Shown: positions 53,489 through 63,519 of the stretch, piece by piece
How positions within the stretch are numbered: position 1 is the stretch's first letter
How the letters are laid out: every line of letters begins with the position of its first letter
DNA from: JACCZX01 sp963710675
Lineage (GTDB): Bacteria; Pseudomonadota; Gammaproteobacteria; Burkholderiales; Burkholderiaceae_F
Reading direction: 5' to 3'
Length of the DNA: 64,000 bases
Assembly: GCA_963710675.1 (NCBI GenBank)
Contig: CAVQBE010000019.1
Span: forward strand, 124,001 to 188,000
Notes under the pieces: model-generated
The model's database searches: none
Seen by the model: the letters and a program-made list of their open reading frames with translations, nothing else
Told to the model about the DNA's origin: nothing
Made by a program: the position numbers and the translations under genes

Positions 53489-55396
53489 ATGGAGCTTCTT
53501 AACAAGATCGACTCGCCGGCGGATCTGCGTGCGCTCGAGCGCACGCAGTTGCCACAGCTGGCCGACGAGCTGCGCGCATTCGTGCTGGAGTCGGTGTCAA
53601 GAACCGGCGGTCACTTGAGCTCGAACCTGGGCACGGTCGAGCTGACGATCGCGCTGCATTATGTGTTCAATACGCCCGAAGATCGGATCGTGTGGGATGT
53701 GGGTCACCAGACTTATCCGCACAAGATTTTGACGGGTCGGCGCGAGCAGATGGACCGGTTGCGGCAGCACGGTGGCGTATCGGGTTTTCCACGCCGCACT
53801 GAAAGCGAATACGACACGTTTGGCACCGCGCACTCGTCGACTTCGATCTCGGCGGCACTGGGAATGGCGGTCGCGGCACGCAACCAGAAATCAGCGCGCC
53901 ACTCGATTGCGGTGATTGGCGACGGCGCAATGAGCGCCGGCATGGCGTTCGAGGCGCTTAATAACGCAGGCGTCACCGACAACGTTCGATTGTTGGTGAT
54001 ACTCAACGACAACGATATGTCGATCTCACCCGCGGTCGGGGCGCTGAATCGCTATCTGGCGCGCTTGATGAGCGGCAAGTTCTACGCGACCGCGAAGCAG
54101 GCGGGCAAGCAGGTACTGAAGAGCTTCCCGCCGGTGTTCGAACTGGCAAAGAAGCTCGAGGAACACGCAAAGGGAATGGTGGTTCCGGGCACGCTGTTCG
54201 AAGAGTTCGGCTTCAATTACATCGGCCCCATTGATGGGCATGACCTCGATTCCCTGCTGCCGACGTTGCAGAACCTGAAGCAGCTTGGCGAGCAACTAAG
54301 TGGCCCACAGTTTCTGCATGTGGTTACGAAGAAAGGCCAGGGATACAAACTCGCCGAAGCGGATCCGGTGCTTTATCACGGCCCAACCAAGTTCGATCCG
54401 CGTGTCGGTTACACGGCGGCGGCGGCGAGCAAGCCGAACTACACGAGAATATTCGGCGATTGGCTGTGCGACATGGCGGCGATCGATTCGCGATTGATCG
54501 GCATCACGCCTGCGATGCGCGAAGGTTCTGGTCTGGTGCGCTTCGAGCAGGAGTATCCGGATCGCTATTTCGACGTTGGCATCGCCGAGCAGCACGCCGT
54601 GACCTTTGCCGCTGGTCTTGCGTGCGAAGGAATGAAGCCGGTGGTCGCGATTTACTCGACCTTCCTGCAGCGTGCGTATGACCAGCTGATACACGATGTG
54701 TGTATTCAGAATCTACCTGTGGTTTTCGCACTCGATCGTGGAGGATTGGTGGGCTCCGATGGGGCGACACACCACGGCGCGTTCGATCTGAGCTATCTGC
54801 GGTGCTTACCCAACACGATGGTGATGGCGGCCTCCGACGAAAACGAGTGCCGGCAGATGCTGTACACCGCTTTTAGGCACGACGGCCCGGTTGCCGTCCG
54901 GTATCCGCGTGGAGTTGGGCCGGGTGTTGCTATCGAACAAGCGATGAGCGCATTGCCGATCGGGCGTGGCGAACAGCGGCGCAGCTCGAACGCTGCGCCG
55001 GGTCGCCGCATTGCGATCCTCGCCTTCGGGTCGATGGTGTCGCCGGCAATGGCAGCGGCCGAACAACTGGATGCGACCGTTGCAAATATGCGCTTTGTGA
55101 AACCTATTGATGACGAGTTAATAGCAAAGCTCGCGCGCAACCATGACGCATTGGTCACGATTGAAGAAAATGTTCTCGCGGGCGGAGCCGGCAGCGCTTG
55201 TCTCGAATCGCTGGCGGCACAGCGGATCGAAATCCCGGTGCTGCGGTTAGGATTGCCTGATCGATTCATCGATCATGGCGATCCAGCCGCGTTGCTAAAG
55301 GAATGCGGGCTTGACGCAGCGGGCATTGCCGCTGCAGTTCGCACGCGGTTTCCCGAGCTGATGCGAGGGGTTCGTGTCGTGCAGTCGGCGGCTTAA
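53489..55396 (+). CDS. dxs: 1-deoxy-D-xylulose-5-phosphate synthase Dxs
   Basis: First and rate-limiting enzyme of the MEP isoprenoid pathway; thiamine-diphosphate dependent. 635 residues from ATG 53489. The signature VWDVGHQTYPHKILTGRREQ, thiamine-binding IAVIGDGAMSAGMAFEALNN, DNDMSISPAVGALNRYLARL, FGFNYIGPIDGHDLDSLLPT, transketolase motif RYFDVGIAEQHAVTFAAGLA and RYPRGVGPGV are all present. With ispA in the same operon, supplies both building blocks of ubiquinone and peptidoglycan lipids. Confidence 0.97.
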   Translation: MELLNKIDSPADLRALERTQLPQLADELRAFVLESVSRTGGHLSSNLGTVELTIALHYVFNTPEDRIVWDVGHQTYPHKILTGRREQMDRLRQHGGVSGFPRRTESEYDTFGTAHSSTSISAALGMAVAARNQKSARHSIAVIGDGAMSAGMAFEALNNAGVTDNVRLLVILNDNDMSISPAVGALNRYLARLMSGKFYATAKQAGKQVLKSFPPVFELAKKLEEHAKGMVVPGTLFEEFGFNYIGPIDGHDLDSLLPTLQNLKQLGEQLSGPQFLHVVTKKGQGYKLAEADPVLYHGPTKFDPRVGYTAAAASKPNYTRIFGDWLCDMAAIDSRLIGITPAMREGSGLVRFEQEYPDRYFDVGIAEQHAVTFAAGLACEGMKPVVAIYSTFLQRAYDQLIHDVCIQNLPVVFALDRGGLVGSDGATHHGAFDLSYLRCLPNTMVMAASDENECRQMLYTAFRHDGPVAVRYPRGVGPGVAIEQAMSALPIGRGEQRRSSNAAPGRRIAILAFGSMVSPAMAAAEQLDATVANMRFVKPIDDELIAKLARNHDALVTIEENVLAGGAGSACLESLAAQRIEIPVLRLGLPDRFIDHGDPAALLKECGLDAAGIAAAVRTRFPELMRGVRVVQSAA

Positions 55397-55417
55397 AGCG
55401 ACTTTCGGCGCACGCCG

Positions 55418-56149
55418 ATGAAGCCAATTGCCATCGTGCAGCACGAGGCGGACACCGGCCCCGGTCATTTCGAAACGCACTTACTGCAAAGAAGCGTGCC
55501 GTATCTAACGGTGCGTGTGTACGACGGTGATGCAATGCCGCGCTCGGCCGAGGCGTATTCAGGCATCTGTTCGCTCGGCGGCAGCATGAGTGCGAATGAC
55601 GAACTGCCGTGGATAGAAGACGAGCTCGCACTGCTGCGCGATGCCGACCAGCGTGGCGTGCCGATCATCGGTCACTGTCTCGGTGGGCAATTGCTTGCGA
55701 AAGCGTTTGGGGCGCCGGTAACACGCAACGCAATGAAGGAAATCGGCTGGAGCGTTGTCGAGGTCGACGATGCCGAGCTTGCGCGTGAATGGATCGGTAG
55801 CGAGCAGATATTCGATCTGTTTCAGTGGCATAGCGACACTTTTGCCCTGCCCCCGCAGGCGAAGCGCTTTCTGAAAACGCCGCTGTGCACCAATCAGGCG
55901 TTTGTCATCCCAGGAGAACACGCGCATCTTGGGATGCAGTTTCACATCGAGATGACGCCTTCACTAGTCAACGGCTGGGTCGGCAGTGTCTACGGACGGC
56001 GTGAGATCGACGAAGCGTTCGAGCGCCAGTGCGGGGTCGGTATACAACGCGCGGAAGAAATCGTTTTGAATCTGGAACAGCGCACGCAGCGCATGAACCG
56101 CATTGCCGATCGGATTTACGACCGCTGGTTACGCGGATTGCGGCAGTGA
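55418..56149 (+). CDS. Class I glutamine amidotransferase
   Basis: GATase1-type amidotransferase of 243 residues. Catalytic triad: Cys in IIGHCLGGQLLAKAFGAPV, His in GMQFHIEMTP with Glu two residues on. EAYSGICSLGGSMSANDELP and the C-terminal IADRIYDRWLRGLRQ are typical of the GuaA-like stand-alone group of unknown acceptor. 21 bases after dxs, so possibly same transcript. Confidence 0.88.
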   Translation: MKPIAIVQHEADTGPGHFETHLLQRSVPYLTVRVYDGDAMPRSAEAYSGICSLGGSMSANDELPWIEDELALLRDADQRGVPIIGHCLGGQLLAKAFGAPVTRNAMKEIGWSVVEVDDAELAREWIGSEQIFDLFQWHSDTFALPPQAKRFLKTPLCTNQAFVIPGEHAHLGMQFHIEMTPSLVNGWVGSVYGRREIDEAFERQCGVGIQRAEEIVLNLEQRTQRMNRIADRIYDRWLRGLRQ

Positions 56150-56156
56150 CTGGGCG

Positions 56157-56537
56157 TTAGCGGCGCAGCCGCGCGGGCTGCCAAGGATCAGACAGACGGC
56201 TCGATCCGTAGATCTCCCGAACGGTAGCTACCGGGCGCTGCGGGCAGATCCTTTGATGCACGTTTGCCAGCACCATTAGCTCAGCCATCGCGTCGGGCGC
56301 GAGGTTCAGCGAGGAGTCGCGGCCGCTGTAGACCTTTTCAAAATACTGGTTCAGCTCCGGATAGCCCCACAGCAGCCGTAGCGTCTGGATCACGGCAGGG
56401 TGTCTCCGCTCCAGCGCCGATAGACACGCGTCGCTGGTGGGTGTGGCGGGCGCCGTGTGTGCACTCGCGGGCCGCCCCTCGAGATTTGCGTCGATCGACG
56501 CGACGAAGGCGTTGAAGCGTGAGGACGTGGTTCGCAT
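56157..56537 (-). CDS. Hypothetical protein (126 aa)
   Basis: Unrecognised soluble protein with a Ser/Ala/Pro-rich N-terminus and a helical core, ALERRHPAVIQTLRLLWGYP, ELNQYFEKVYSGRDSSLNLA, MAELMVLANVHQRICPQRPV. Nothing resembles a known active site. It converges with the amidotransferase gene (7 bases) and precedes an independent yajQ. The opposite-strand frames are weaker, so I keep this call at moderate confidence. Confidence 0.55.
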   Translation of the reverse strand: MRTTSSRFNAFVASIDANLEGRPASAHTAPATPTSDACLSALERRHPAVIQTLRLLWGYPELNQYFEKVYSGRDSSLNLAPDAMAELMVLANVHQRICPQRPVATVREIYGSSRLSDPWQPARLRR

Positions 56538-56627
56538 GGCGCCGGAGGTTAAGGGTAATCCGTCCGGATGACAAAACGCCGCCGACGGCCGGTCGGTTTT
56601 GCATCGAAGTCGGCAAAATCCGAACGT

Positions 56628-57113
56628 TCAGTCGCGGAAGTTCTCGAAGGTCAGCGGCAATTCGGTCACTTGACCGCGCAGCAGCGCGATGCATTCCTGC
56701 AGCGAATCTTTCTTGGCACCTGCGATCCGAACGGCGTCGCCCTGAATGCTTGCGGTCACTTTGAGCTTGCGTTCCTTCACCAGCGCGACGATCTTCTTCG
56801 CAAGCGTTTGCTCGATGCCGTTTTTGATCTTGATCGGCTGCTTCAGCTTGTCGCCGGAGATCTTTTCGGGCTTTTCGTATTCGAAAAGTCTCGCATCGAC
56901 TCCTCGTTTGGCCATCTTGCCAGCGAGCACGTCACGCACCTGACCCAGCTTGAAGTCATCGTCCGCGTACGCAGTGAGCTCGAAGTCCTTGTGCTCGAAG
57001 CGCGCATCCGAACCCTTGAAGTCAAATCGATTGGCGATTTCCTTGTTGGCCTGATCGATTGCATTGCGCACTTCGACCATGTTGGGTTTGCAAACGACGT
57101 CGAACGACGGCAT
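56628..57113 (-). CDS. yajQ: YajQ family cyclic-nucleotide-binding protein
   Basis: 161-residue protein with two ferredoxin-like domains. Start MPSFDVVCKPNMVEVRNAID is the family's N-terminus, so the upstream ATG at 57137 is not used. NKEIANRFDFKGSDARFEHK, KKIVALVKERKLKVTASIQG, VRIAGAKKDSLQECIALLRG are standard. The Xanthomonas homologue binds c-di-GMP; other functions (nucleic-acid, GTP binding) are reported. Shares a 49-base divergent region with murB. Confidence 0.93.
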   Translation of the reverse strand: MPSFDVVCKPNMVEVRNAIDQANKEIANRFDFKGSDARFEHKDFELTAYADDDFKLGQVRDVLAGKMAKRGVDARLFEYEKPEKISGDKLKQPIKIKNGIEQTLAKKIVALVKERKLKVTASIQGDAVRIAGAKKDSLQECIALLRGQVTELPLTFENFRD

Positions 57114-57162
57114 AACAGTCTCCGGAACTAGGTGCAAGTGTATCGGCCTCTAAACTCGCGCA

Positions 57163-58203
57163 ATGCAGGTTCTCGGAAAAGTTGTCAGAAAGGATTTGAT
57201 CGAGCGCGACGTGTCATTGCGCTCCTTCAATACATTCGGCGTCGATGCAAACGCGGCTCTGTTTGCACGCGTGCAATCACTGGAGGATCTACAGCTCGTA
57301 TCGGCCGACCACCGCCTTGCCGGGGTTCCGCTGCTGATACTAGGTGGCGGCAGCAACGTGCTTTTTACGCAGGACTTCGACGGTTGCGTATTGAAGGTCG
57401 AAATTCCTGGAGTGCAGCGCGATGATGACGGTGTGTGTTGGCTGGTGCGGGTGGGCGGGGGCGAAAACTGGCACGCGATCGTTGAGACTTTGATGGAACA
57501 GAATATGGCGGGGCTGGAGAACCTCGCGCTGATTCCGGGTTCGGTGGGCGCCGCGCCAATTCAAAACATTGGTGCCTACGGAGTCGAGCTCGCCGAGCGG
57601 TTCGAACAATTACAGGCGTGGGATTTCGCGACTCAATCGCTGCATACACTTACCGCAGATGAGTGCGAGTTTGGATACCGCGACAGCATTTTCAAACGTG
57701 CCAACGAAATGCGATTAATCGTCAATGTCACGCTCGCCTTGCCGCGCCAATGGACGCCTGTCACTGGATACGTCGATGTTACAAACGAGCTGCGCGACCG
57801 AAACATCTCACGACCGCTGCCGCGCGATGTCTTCAACGCCGTCGTCGCCATTCGAAAGCGAAAGCTGCCGGATCCGGCAGCGATCGGAAACGCCGGCAGT
57901 TTTTTCAAGAATCCGGTGATATCTCGTCAGCAGCGCTCGGCACTGATCGAGCGCTATCCGTCACTGGTCAGTTACGACATCGGCGGCGGTCGCTACAAGC
58001 TTGCCGCCGGCTGGCTGATCGACGCCTGCGGGCTCAAAGGGGCGGTGCGCGGGCGCGCGGCTGTGTACGAAAAGCAGGCGTTGGTGCTGGTCAACCTTGG
58101 AGGTGCTTCCGGTGAGGAGATCCTCTCGCTCGCGCGTGAAGTGCAGGACGCGGTCAACGCGAAGTTCGCCATCGAGTTGGAGCCTGAGCCCCGAATCATC
58201 TGA
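57163..58203 (+). CDS. murB: UDP-N-acetylenolpyruvoylglucosamine reductase MurB
   Basis: FAD-dependent reductase making UDP-MurNAc for peptidoglycan. 346 residues, the type I (E. coli-like) form. NTFGVDANAALFARVQSLED, PLLILGGGSNVLFTQDFDG (FAD phosphate loop), ALIPGSVGAAPIQNIGAYGV, ECEFGYRDSIFKR with the catalytic Tyr/Arg and NAGSFFKNPVIS with the catalytic Ser. Final Glu in FAIELEPEPRII. Stands before ridA by 63 bases. Confidence 0.97.
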   Translation: MQVLGKVVRKDLIERDVSLRSFNTFGVDANAALFARVQSLEDLQLVSADHRLAGVPLLILGGGSNVLFTQDFDGCVLKVEIPGVQRDDDGVCWLVRVGGGENWHAIVETLMEQNMAGLENLALIPGSVGAAPIQNIGAYGVELAERFEQLQAWDFATQSLHTLTADECEFGYRDSIFKRANEMRLIVNVTLALPRQWTPVTGYVDVTNELRDRNISRPLPRDVFNAVVAIRKRKLPDPAAIGNAGSFFKNPVISRQQRSALIERYPSLVSYDIGGGRYKLAAGWLIDACGLKGAVRGRAAVYEKQALVLVNLGGASGEEILSLAREVQDAVNAKFAIELEPEPRII

Positions 58204-58266
58204 CCGCACTTCCCTGGTGCGGCGGCGCGGCTAGACTGGTAGCTCGTTACTTTCGCAGAGGCTCGC

Positions 58267-58644
58267 ATGAACAAGGAGATCGTTTCGACATCCGATGCGC
58301 CGTCGGCAATTGGGCCGTATTCACAGGCGGTCAAAACCGGATTGGTCGTTTTTACTTCGGGTCAGATCGGACTTGATCCTGCGTCGGGCGAGCTGCGACC
58401 GGATTTTGAGGCGCAGGTCCGACAGTCGTTCAAGAATCTGGCGGCGGTCGCCAAGGCAAGCGGTGGATCGCTGGCAAACGCGGTGAAGTTCACGTTGTTT
58501 CTGACGGACCTCGGTCAGTTTGCAAAGGCCAACGCGATCATGGGCGAGGTGGTGCCGAAGCCTTATCCGGCGCGCTCGACCGTCGGTGTCGCCAGCTTGC
58601 CGCGTGGTGCGCAATTCGAGGTCGAAGCGATTCTGGTTCTGTAG
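58267..58644 (+). CDS. ridA: RidA/YjgF family enamine/imine deaminase
   Basis: Homotrimeric deaminase that destroys reactive 2-aminoacrylate from PLP enzymes. 125 residues. APSAIGPYSQAVKTGLVVFT, SGQIGLDPASGELRPDFEAQ, ANAVKFTLFLTDLGQFAKAN, the Arg in PARSTVGVASLPRGAQFEVE and final AILVL are family landmarks. Three bases upstream of recG. Confidence 0.95.
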   Translation: MNKEIVSTSDAPSAIGPYSQAVKTGLVVFTSGQIGLDPASGELRPDFEAQVRQSFKNLAAVAKASGGSLANAVKFTLFLTDLGQFAKANAIMGEVVPKPYPARSTVGVASLPRGAQFEVEAILVL

Positions 58645-58647
58645 CCA

Positions 58648-60711
58648 TTGGCTGCGCGCAAGGTCCGGAACGATACGAACGCTGCATCGAGCAATACGAT
58701 CGCAGCGCGGCTTGCGCGCGCCGGACTGGTTTCCGACTGGGACTTTGTTTTGCACTTGCCGCTGCGTTATGAGGACGAGACGCGCATCACACCTATCGGC
58801 GATTTGATCCCAGGCCACGAGTCGCAAGTTGAGGCCGAAGTGCTGTCGGCGGACGTGGTGTATCGCGGTAAGCGACAACTGCGTGTGGCGGTGCGCGACG
58901 ACACTGGTCAATTGATGCTGCGCTTTCTCAATTTTTACTCGTCGCAAATCAAGCAAATGGCCGTGGGCCGGCGATTTCGCATCTTTGGCCTGGTGCGCGG
59001 CGGATTGGCTGGGGCAGAAATGATTCATCCCCGTGTCCGCACGTGCGATCAGGCCGATCCCCTGTCGCTGTCGCTGACTCCGGTGTATCCGTCGCCCGAA
59101 GGTGTGCCGCAATCGTGGCTGCGCAAGCGGATCGATCGCGCGCTGCGTGATGTCGACATTGATGACGTCTTGCCTGCAAAGATGCGCGAGCGTCATCGGC
59201 TGGAGCGATTGAAGGATGCTATTGAGCGGCTGCATCGGCCGCCGCCCGATGCAGATTCCATCGCACTTCAACAGCGCACCGATCCTGCATGGCGCCGCCT
59301 GATGTTCGACGAATTGCTTGCGCAGCAGCTTGCGTTGCGTGCTGCGCGCGAAGCACGCGCCGACCGGCGCGCGCCTGTGCTCGCCGTTGCCGTTGCAACT
59401 GAGGGCTCTGTCAGCACAAGGCTGCGCGCCCAGTTGCCATTTACTTTGACCGCCGCGCAGCAGCGGGTATGGGCAGAAATCGAACGCGACCTCGCTCAAG
59501 CTCAACCGATGCATCGTCTGTTGCAAGGCGATGTCGGCAGCGGCAAGACCGTCATTGCGGCGCTGGCCGCCGCGCGCACGATTGAAAGCGGGTATCAGGC
59601 CGCCTTGATGGCGCCGACGGAAATTCTGGCCGAGCAGCATTTCCGCAAAGTGGCCGAATGGCTGGCGCCCATTGGCGTACGAATCGAATGGTTGGCCGGG
59701 CGTCTGACGCCTGCGGCCAAGCGCAGCGCGCAGGATGCGACTGCCAGCGGGCAAGCACAATTGGTCGTCGGCACACACGCATTGATTCAGGAAGCCGTTG
59801 CATTTGCGCGCCTCGGTTTGGCGATCGTCGATGAGCAACACCGGTTTGGTGTTGCACAGCGTCTGGCGCTGCGCGGCGGGGCGGACGGCAGCGCACCGCA
59901 CTTGTTGATGCTGTCGGCAACACCGATTCCGCGAACCTTGGCAATGAGTTATCTGGCGGATCTCGACGTGTCGGTGATCGACGAGTTGCCGCCCGGCCGC
60001 AGGCCGGTCGTGACCAAGCTGATCTCGGCGCGCCGGCGTGAAGACGTGATGCAACGAATACGCTCGGATATTGCAGCCGGTCGGCAGGCCTACTGGGTAT
60101 GTCCACTGATCGAATCGAGCGACGTGATCGAAGTCGCCGCGGCGACTGAAACATTCGAGCGCATCACGCAGATGCTGCCCGACCTGCGCATTGGATTGCT
60201 GCATGGGCAACTGCCTCGACAACAAAAGCGATGTCATGCAGCGCTTTCAGCAGCGCGAACTTGACGTGCTCGTCGCCACGACCGTGATTGAAGTCGGCGT
60301 TGACGTGCCGAACGCGACGCTGATGGTGATCGAGCACGCGGAGCGATTCGGCCTCGCTCAGTTGCACCAGCTTCGTGGCCGCGTCGGTCGTGGCGGCGAT
60401 CAGAGTTTTTGCATTCTGATGTTCGAGGAGCCTTTGTCTGAGCCGGCGCGCGAACGTCTAAAGTGATCTATCAGACTAACGATGGCTTCGAGATTGCAAG
60501 GCAAGATCTGACGATGCGCGGGCCCGGCGAGTTTCTCGGAGCGCGCCAGTCCGGAATGCCGTTGTTGCGGTTTGCCGATCTTCAGCGCGACGCGCAGCTG
60601 GTAGAACAGGCGCGCGCCGCGGCGACCGAGCTGCTGGTGGAAAATCCGGAGATCGCGCGTCAACATGTGCAGCGCTGGTACGCATCGTCCAACGAATTCT
60701 TGACTGCATGA
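58648..60711 (+). CDS. recG: ATP-dependent DNA helicase RecG (two frameshifts)
   Basis: Branch-migrating helicase that reverses stalled forks. TTG start at 58648. N-terminal wedge/OB domain (LAGLVSDWDFVLHLPLRYED-like stretch, LRVAVRDDTGQLMLRFLNFY), helicase motifs: Walker A LLQGDVGSGKTVIAALAAAR, APTEILAEQHF, DEQHRFGV (motif II), LMLSATPIPRTLAMSYLADL, VATTVIEVGVDVPNATLMVI, HQLRGRVGRG (VI) and the C-terminal TMRGPGEFLGARQSG. The frame breaks near 60225 and 60461, both A runs lacking one A; adding them restores one 688-residue protein. Adjacent oxyR follows 10 bases later. Confidence 0.94.
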
Positions 60712-60721
60712 ACTGCTTCCG

Positions 60722-61623
60722 ATGACATTGACCGAGCTCCGCTACGTGGTCGCGGTCGCCCGCGAACGCCATTTCGGCCGAGCGGCGGACGCATGCTTTG
60801 TCAGCCAGCCGACCTTGTCGGTTGCGATCAAGAAACTCGAAGACGAATTGGGAACACAAATTTTCGAGCGCCGAACCAACGATGTGACGATGACTCCAGC
60901 CGGTGAGCGCATCGTCGGCCAGGCGCAGCGTACGTTGGACGAAGCGAGTCGCATCAAGGAGATCGCTCGACAGGGCAAGGACCCGCTGTCGGGTCCGCTT
61001 CGGCTCGGAGTGATTTACACAATCGGCCCATATCTTTTGCCGGCGCTTGTTCGGCAGTTGCTGAAAGACGCGCCGCAAATGCCGTTGCTTCTGACGGAGA
61101 ACTTCACAGTCAAACTGGTTGATCTGCTGAAGAACGGTGAGATCGACGTCGCGATCATGGCGCTGCCGCTACCCGAAGCGGGGCTCGTGCTGCAGCCTGT
61201 TTACGACGAGCCGTTCGTGGTCGCCGTTCCGCGCCTGCATCCTTGGTCAAAGCGAAAAGCGATTCCGAGCGAAGATCTGAAGAAGGAAACGATGCTTCTG
61301 CTTGGGACCGGGCATTGCTTCCGAGACCAGGTACTGGAAGTGTGCCCCGAACTATCGCGGTTTTCGTCTTCTGCCGAAGGAATTCAGAAGACCTTCGAAG
61401 GATCGTCCCTGGAAACGATTCGGCACATGGTGGGGTCGGGACTTGGTGTAACCGTCTTGCCGATGACTTCGATTCCCGAAAACCGCCACGCGATTCACTG
61501 CTGGCCTACGTGCCATTCAAGCCGCCTGGCCCGGATCGTCGCGTGGTGCTCGCTTGGCGAAAGTCGTTTACGCGCACACCGGCCATCGAATCGCTACGCC
61601 AGGCAATATTGAAATGCAGCTAA
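60722..61623 (+). CDS. oxyR: Hydrogen peroxide-responsive LysR regulator OxyR (one frameshift)
   Basis: LysR-type activator of antioxidant genes. N-terminal HTH: MTLTELRYVVAVARERHFGR, ADACFVSQPTLSVAIKKLED. The two redox cysteines are in LLLGTGHCFRDQVLEVCPEL, spaced nine apart as in E. coli (C199, C208). The end shifts frame near 61488 (MTSIPEN then DSLLAYVPFKPPGPDRRVVL), the correct stop being 61623. Expected targets include the dps gene 145 bases downstream. About 300 residues. Confidence 0.95.
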
Positions 61624-61767
61624 ACGGCGTGACACATCTTCCCGATGCGCGCACGGAAACTTGGTAAGTGAGGTCGCCTATCGGAGCTTTTGAATTTGAC
61701 GATTGGCAATGAAACAGCCTTGTCACTAACATTCCTGCCTTGAGCAAAAAAAACAGCAGGAGGACCA

Positions 61768-62278
61768 ATGGCCCGCAAGAACAAGACTGACATAGGCGCC
61801 AATGGGGCGCCGTTTATCGACATCGGCATTCCGGATAAGGATCGCGAAAAAATCGCTTTGGGGCTATCGCGCGTGCTCGCCGACACGTATGGCCTGTACC
61901 TGAAGACGCATAGCTTTTCACTGGAACGTCGAAGGCCCGATGTTCAACACGCTGCACTTGATGTTCATGGAGCAGTACACCGAGCTGTGGAATGCGCTGG
62001 ACGACATCGCCGAACGAATTCGCTCTCTCGGATATCCGGCGCCAGGCACCAACACGCAGTTCGCCAAGCTCACGTCGATCGATGAGACCGATGGTGTGCC
62101 GGAAGCGATGGAGATGGTGCGGTTGCTGACGAAGGGCCATGAGGCCGTTGCGCGCACCGCGCGCGACGGTGTTGCCTGCAGCGGACAAAGGGGCGATGAG
62201 TCAACGACCGACCTGCTGACGCAGCGGCTGCAGATTCATGAGAAGACCGCGTGGATGCTGCGCAGCATGCTCAAGTAG
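61768..62278 (+). CDS. dps: Dps ferritin-like DNA protection protein (one frameshift)
   Basis: Dodecameric ferroxidase and nucleoid protector. ATG 61768 follows AGGAGGA. Ferroxidase residues: the first His in KTHSFHWNVEGPMFNTLHL and Asp/Glu in YTELWNALDDIAERIRSLGY. The frame breaks near 61917 (one extra T in TTTT) between THSF and HWNVEG. About 169 residues, ending IHEKTAWMLRSMLK. The preceding 144-base spacer contains an A run and no gene; an OxyR site is expected there but I cannot pick one with confidence. The 3' end overlaps the convergent glcF by eight bases. Confidence 0.93.
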
Positions 62279-63519
62279 TTTGGAGCCGCTCGTCCAGCCA
62301 TTCGATCCAGTGCATTACGCGCGTCTTGGTGCCGCTTGCCAGATGCGTGATGCATCCGATGTTGGCCGACAGGATCACATCGGGTTCTGCCACTTGCAGA
62401 TGCCCGAGCTTGCGATCCCGCAACGGGTAAGCAAGCTCGGGTTGCAACACCGAATAAGTGCCCGCAGATCCGCAACACATGTGGCTTTCCGCAAACGGCA
62501 CGACCCTGGCGCCAAGCGATGTCGAGCAGATTTTCGACTGCGCCGCGAATTTGCTGCCCATGTTGCAGCGTGCAGGGAGGATGAAACACGACCCGCTTGG
62601 CCGTTGCCGGCCTGATACGTCGTTTGCAACTGGTGCGGCGAACGATGGCGAGGAACTCCGCAATGTCTTTCGTCATTTCGCTGACTGTGCCGTGCTTTCG
62701 TCGCATACTGTTGGTTCGCGCGCAAGCAGATGGCCGTACTCCTTGACCTGCAGCGCCGCAGCCGCTGGCATTCATCAGAATTGCGGCAATTCCATCTTCC
62801 TCAGCGTGTTAGACATAAGGCCACCACGCATCGATGTTGCGTCGAGCATCGGCCAGTCCGCCCTCGTGATCGTTCAAGTGGTAGCGAATCGCGCCGCAAC
62901 AACCGGCCGCCGCTGGCCGCAACGTTTCAATCTCCAGGGCGTCGAGCACGCGCGCCGTCGCGGTGTTGATGTTCGGCGCCATCGACGGCTGAACGCAGCC
63001 TTCGAGCAGCAAGCACTTTGCTTGGGATGTGATCGCGAAGGCCAGTGTCCCGCTTGTTGCCGCGGCGGCACCTTGTTCTGCAAGAGATGAGGTAAAAATG
63101 GCCGCATCATCTGACCGACTCGCATCGCCGGCCCGAACAACGGACTGGTGACGCCTTCCTTCAGCGCGATGCGCGCCAGCCGGTCACCCGCGTGACGCGG
63201 AACATGGTCGTCGACGATCTTGCGTCCAATATCGACCAAGCGGCCATATCTGCACTCCCGAAGGGCACGTGGTTTCGCAGTTGCGGCACGTCAGACATCG
63301 ATCCAGATGCAACTGTGTTTTCGCGGTGACCTCGTGGCCTTCGAGCACCTGCTTGATCAGATAGATGCGTCCACGCGGCCCGTCGAGCTCGTCACCGAGC
63401 AGCTGATACGTCGGGCAGGTGGCAGTGCAGAAGCCGCAATGCACGCACTTGCGCAGGATCGAGTCCGCCTCCTTGCCTTCGGGCGTGTCTTTGATGAAAT
63501 CGGCGAGCGCAGTTTGCAT
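62271..63519 (-). pseudogene. glcF: Glycolate oxidase iron-sulfur subunit GlcF (frameshifted as read)
   Basis: Electron-transfer subunit of membrane glycolate oxidase. N-terminal twin [4Fe-4S] motifs CVHCGFCTATCPTYQLLGDE and CLTCRNCETTCPSGVQ, followed by heterodisulfide-reductase-type CCG regions (AAAGCCGAIRYHLN; HMCCGSAGTYSVLQPELAYP). At least five one-base errors (near 63246, 63062, 62815, 62720 and 62600) scatter the pieces over three frames, but no in-frame stop remains after correction and length is then about 415 residues, normal. I infer sequencing error. Starts at ATG 63519, next to the glcE stop. Confidence 0.82.

Noticed and set aside
58321..60237. 638-codon open frame on the minus strand opposite recG
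   Set aside because: Composition is His/Arg/Gln-rich without domain sense, it runs antisense to ridA and recG, which carry all expected motifs, and such frames are common opposite GC-rich genes.
60225..60470. Programmed frameshifting in recG
   Set aside because: Both breaks are at A runs, RecG is not known to need frameshifting, and many other genes in the window have similar indels. Sequencing error is simpler.
61624..61767. Defined OxyR binding site before dps
   Set aside because: Some half-site-like ATCG and GATT patterns occur, but no arrangement matches the four-part OxyR consensus clearly enough to annotate.
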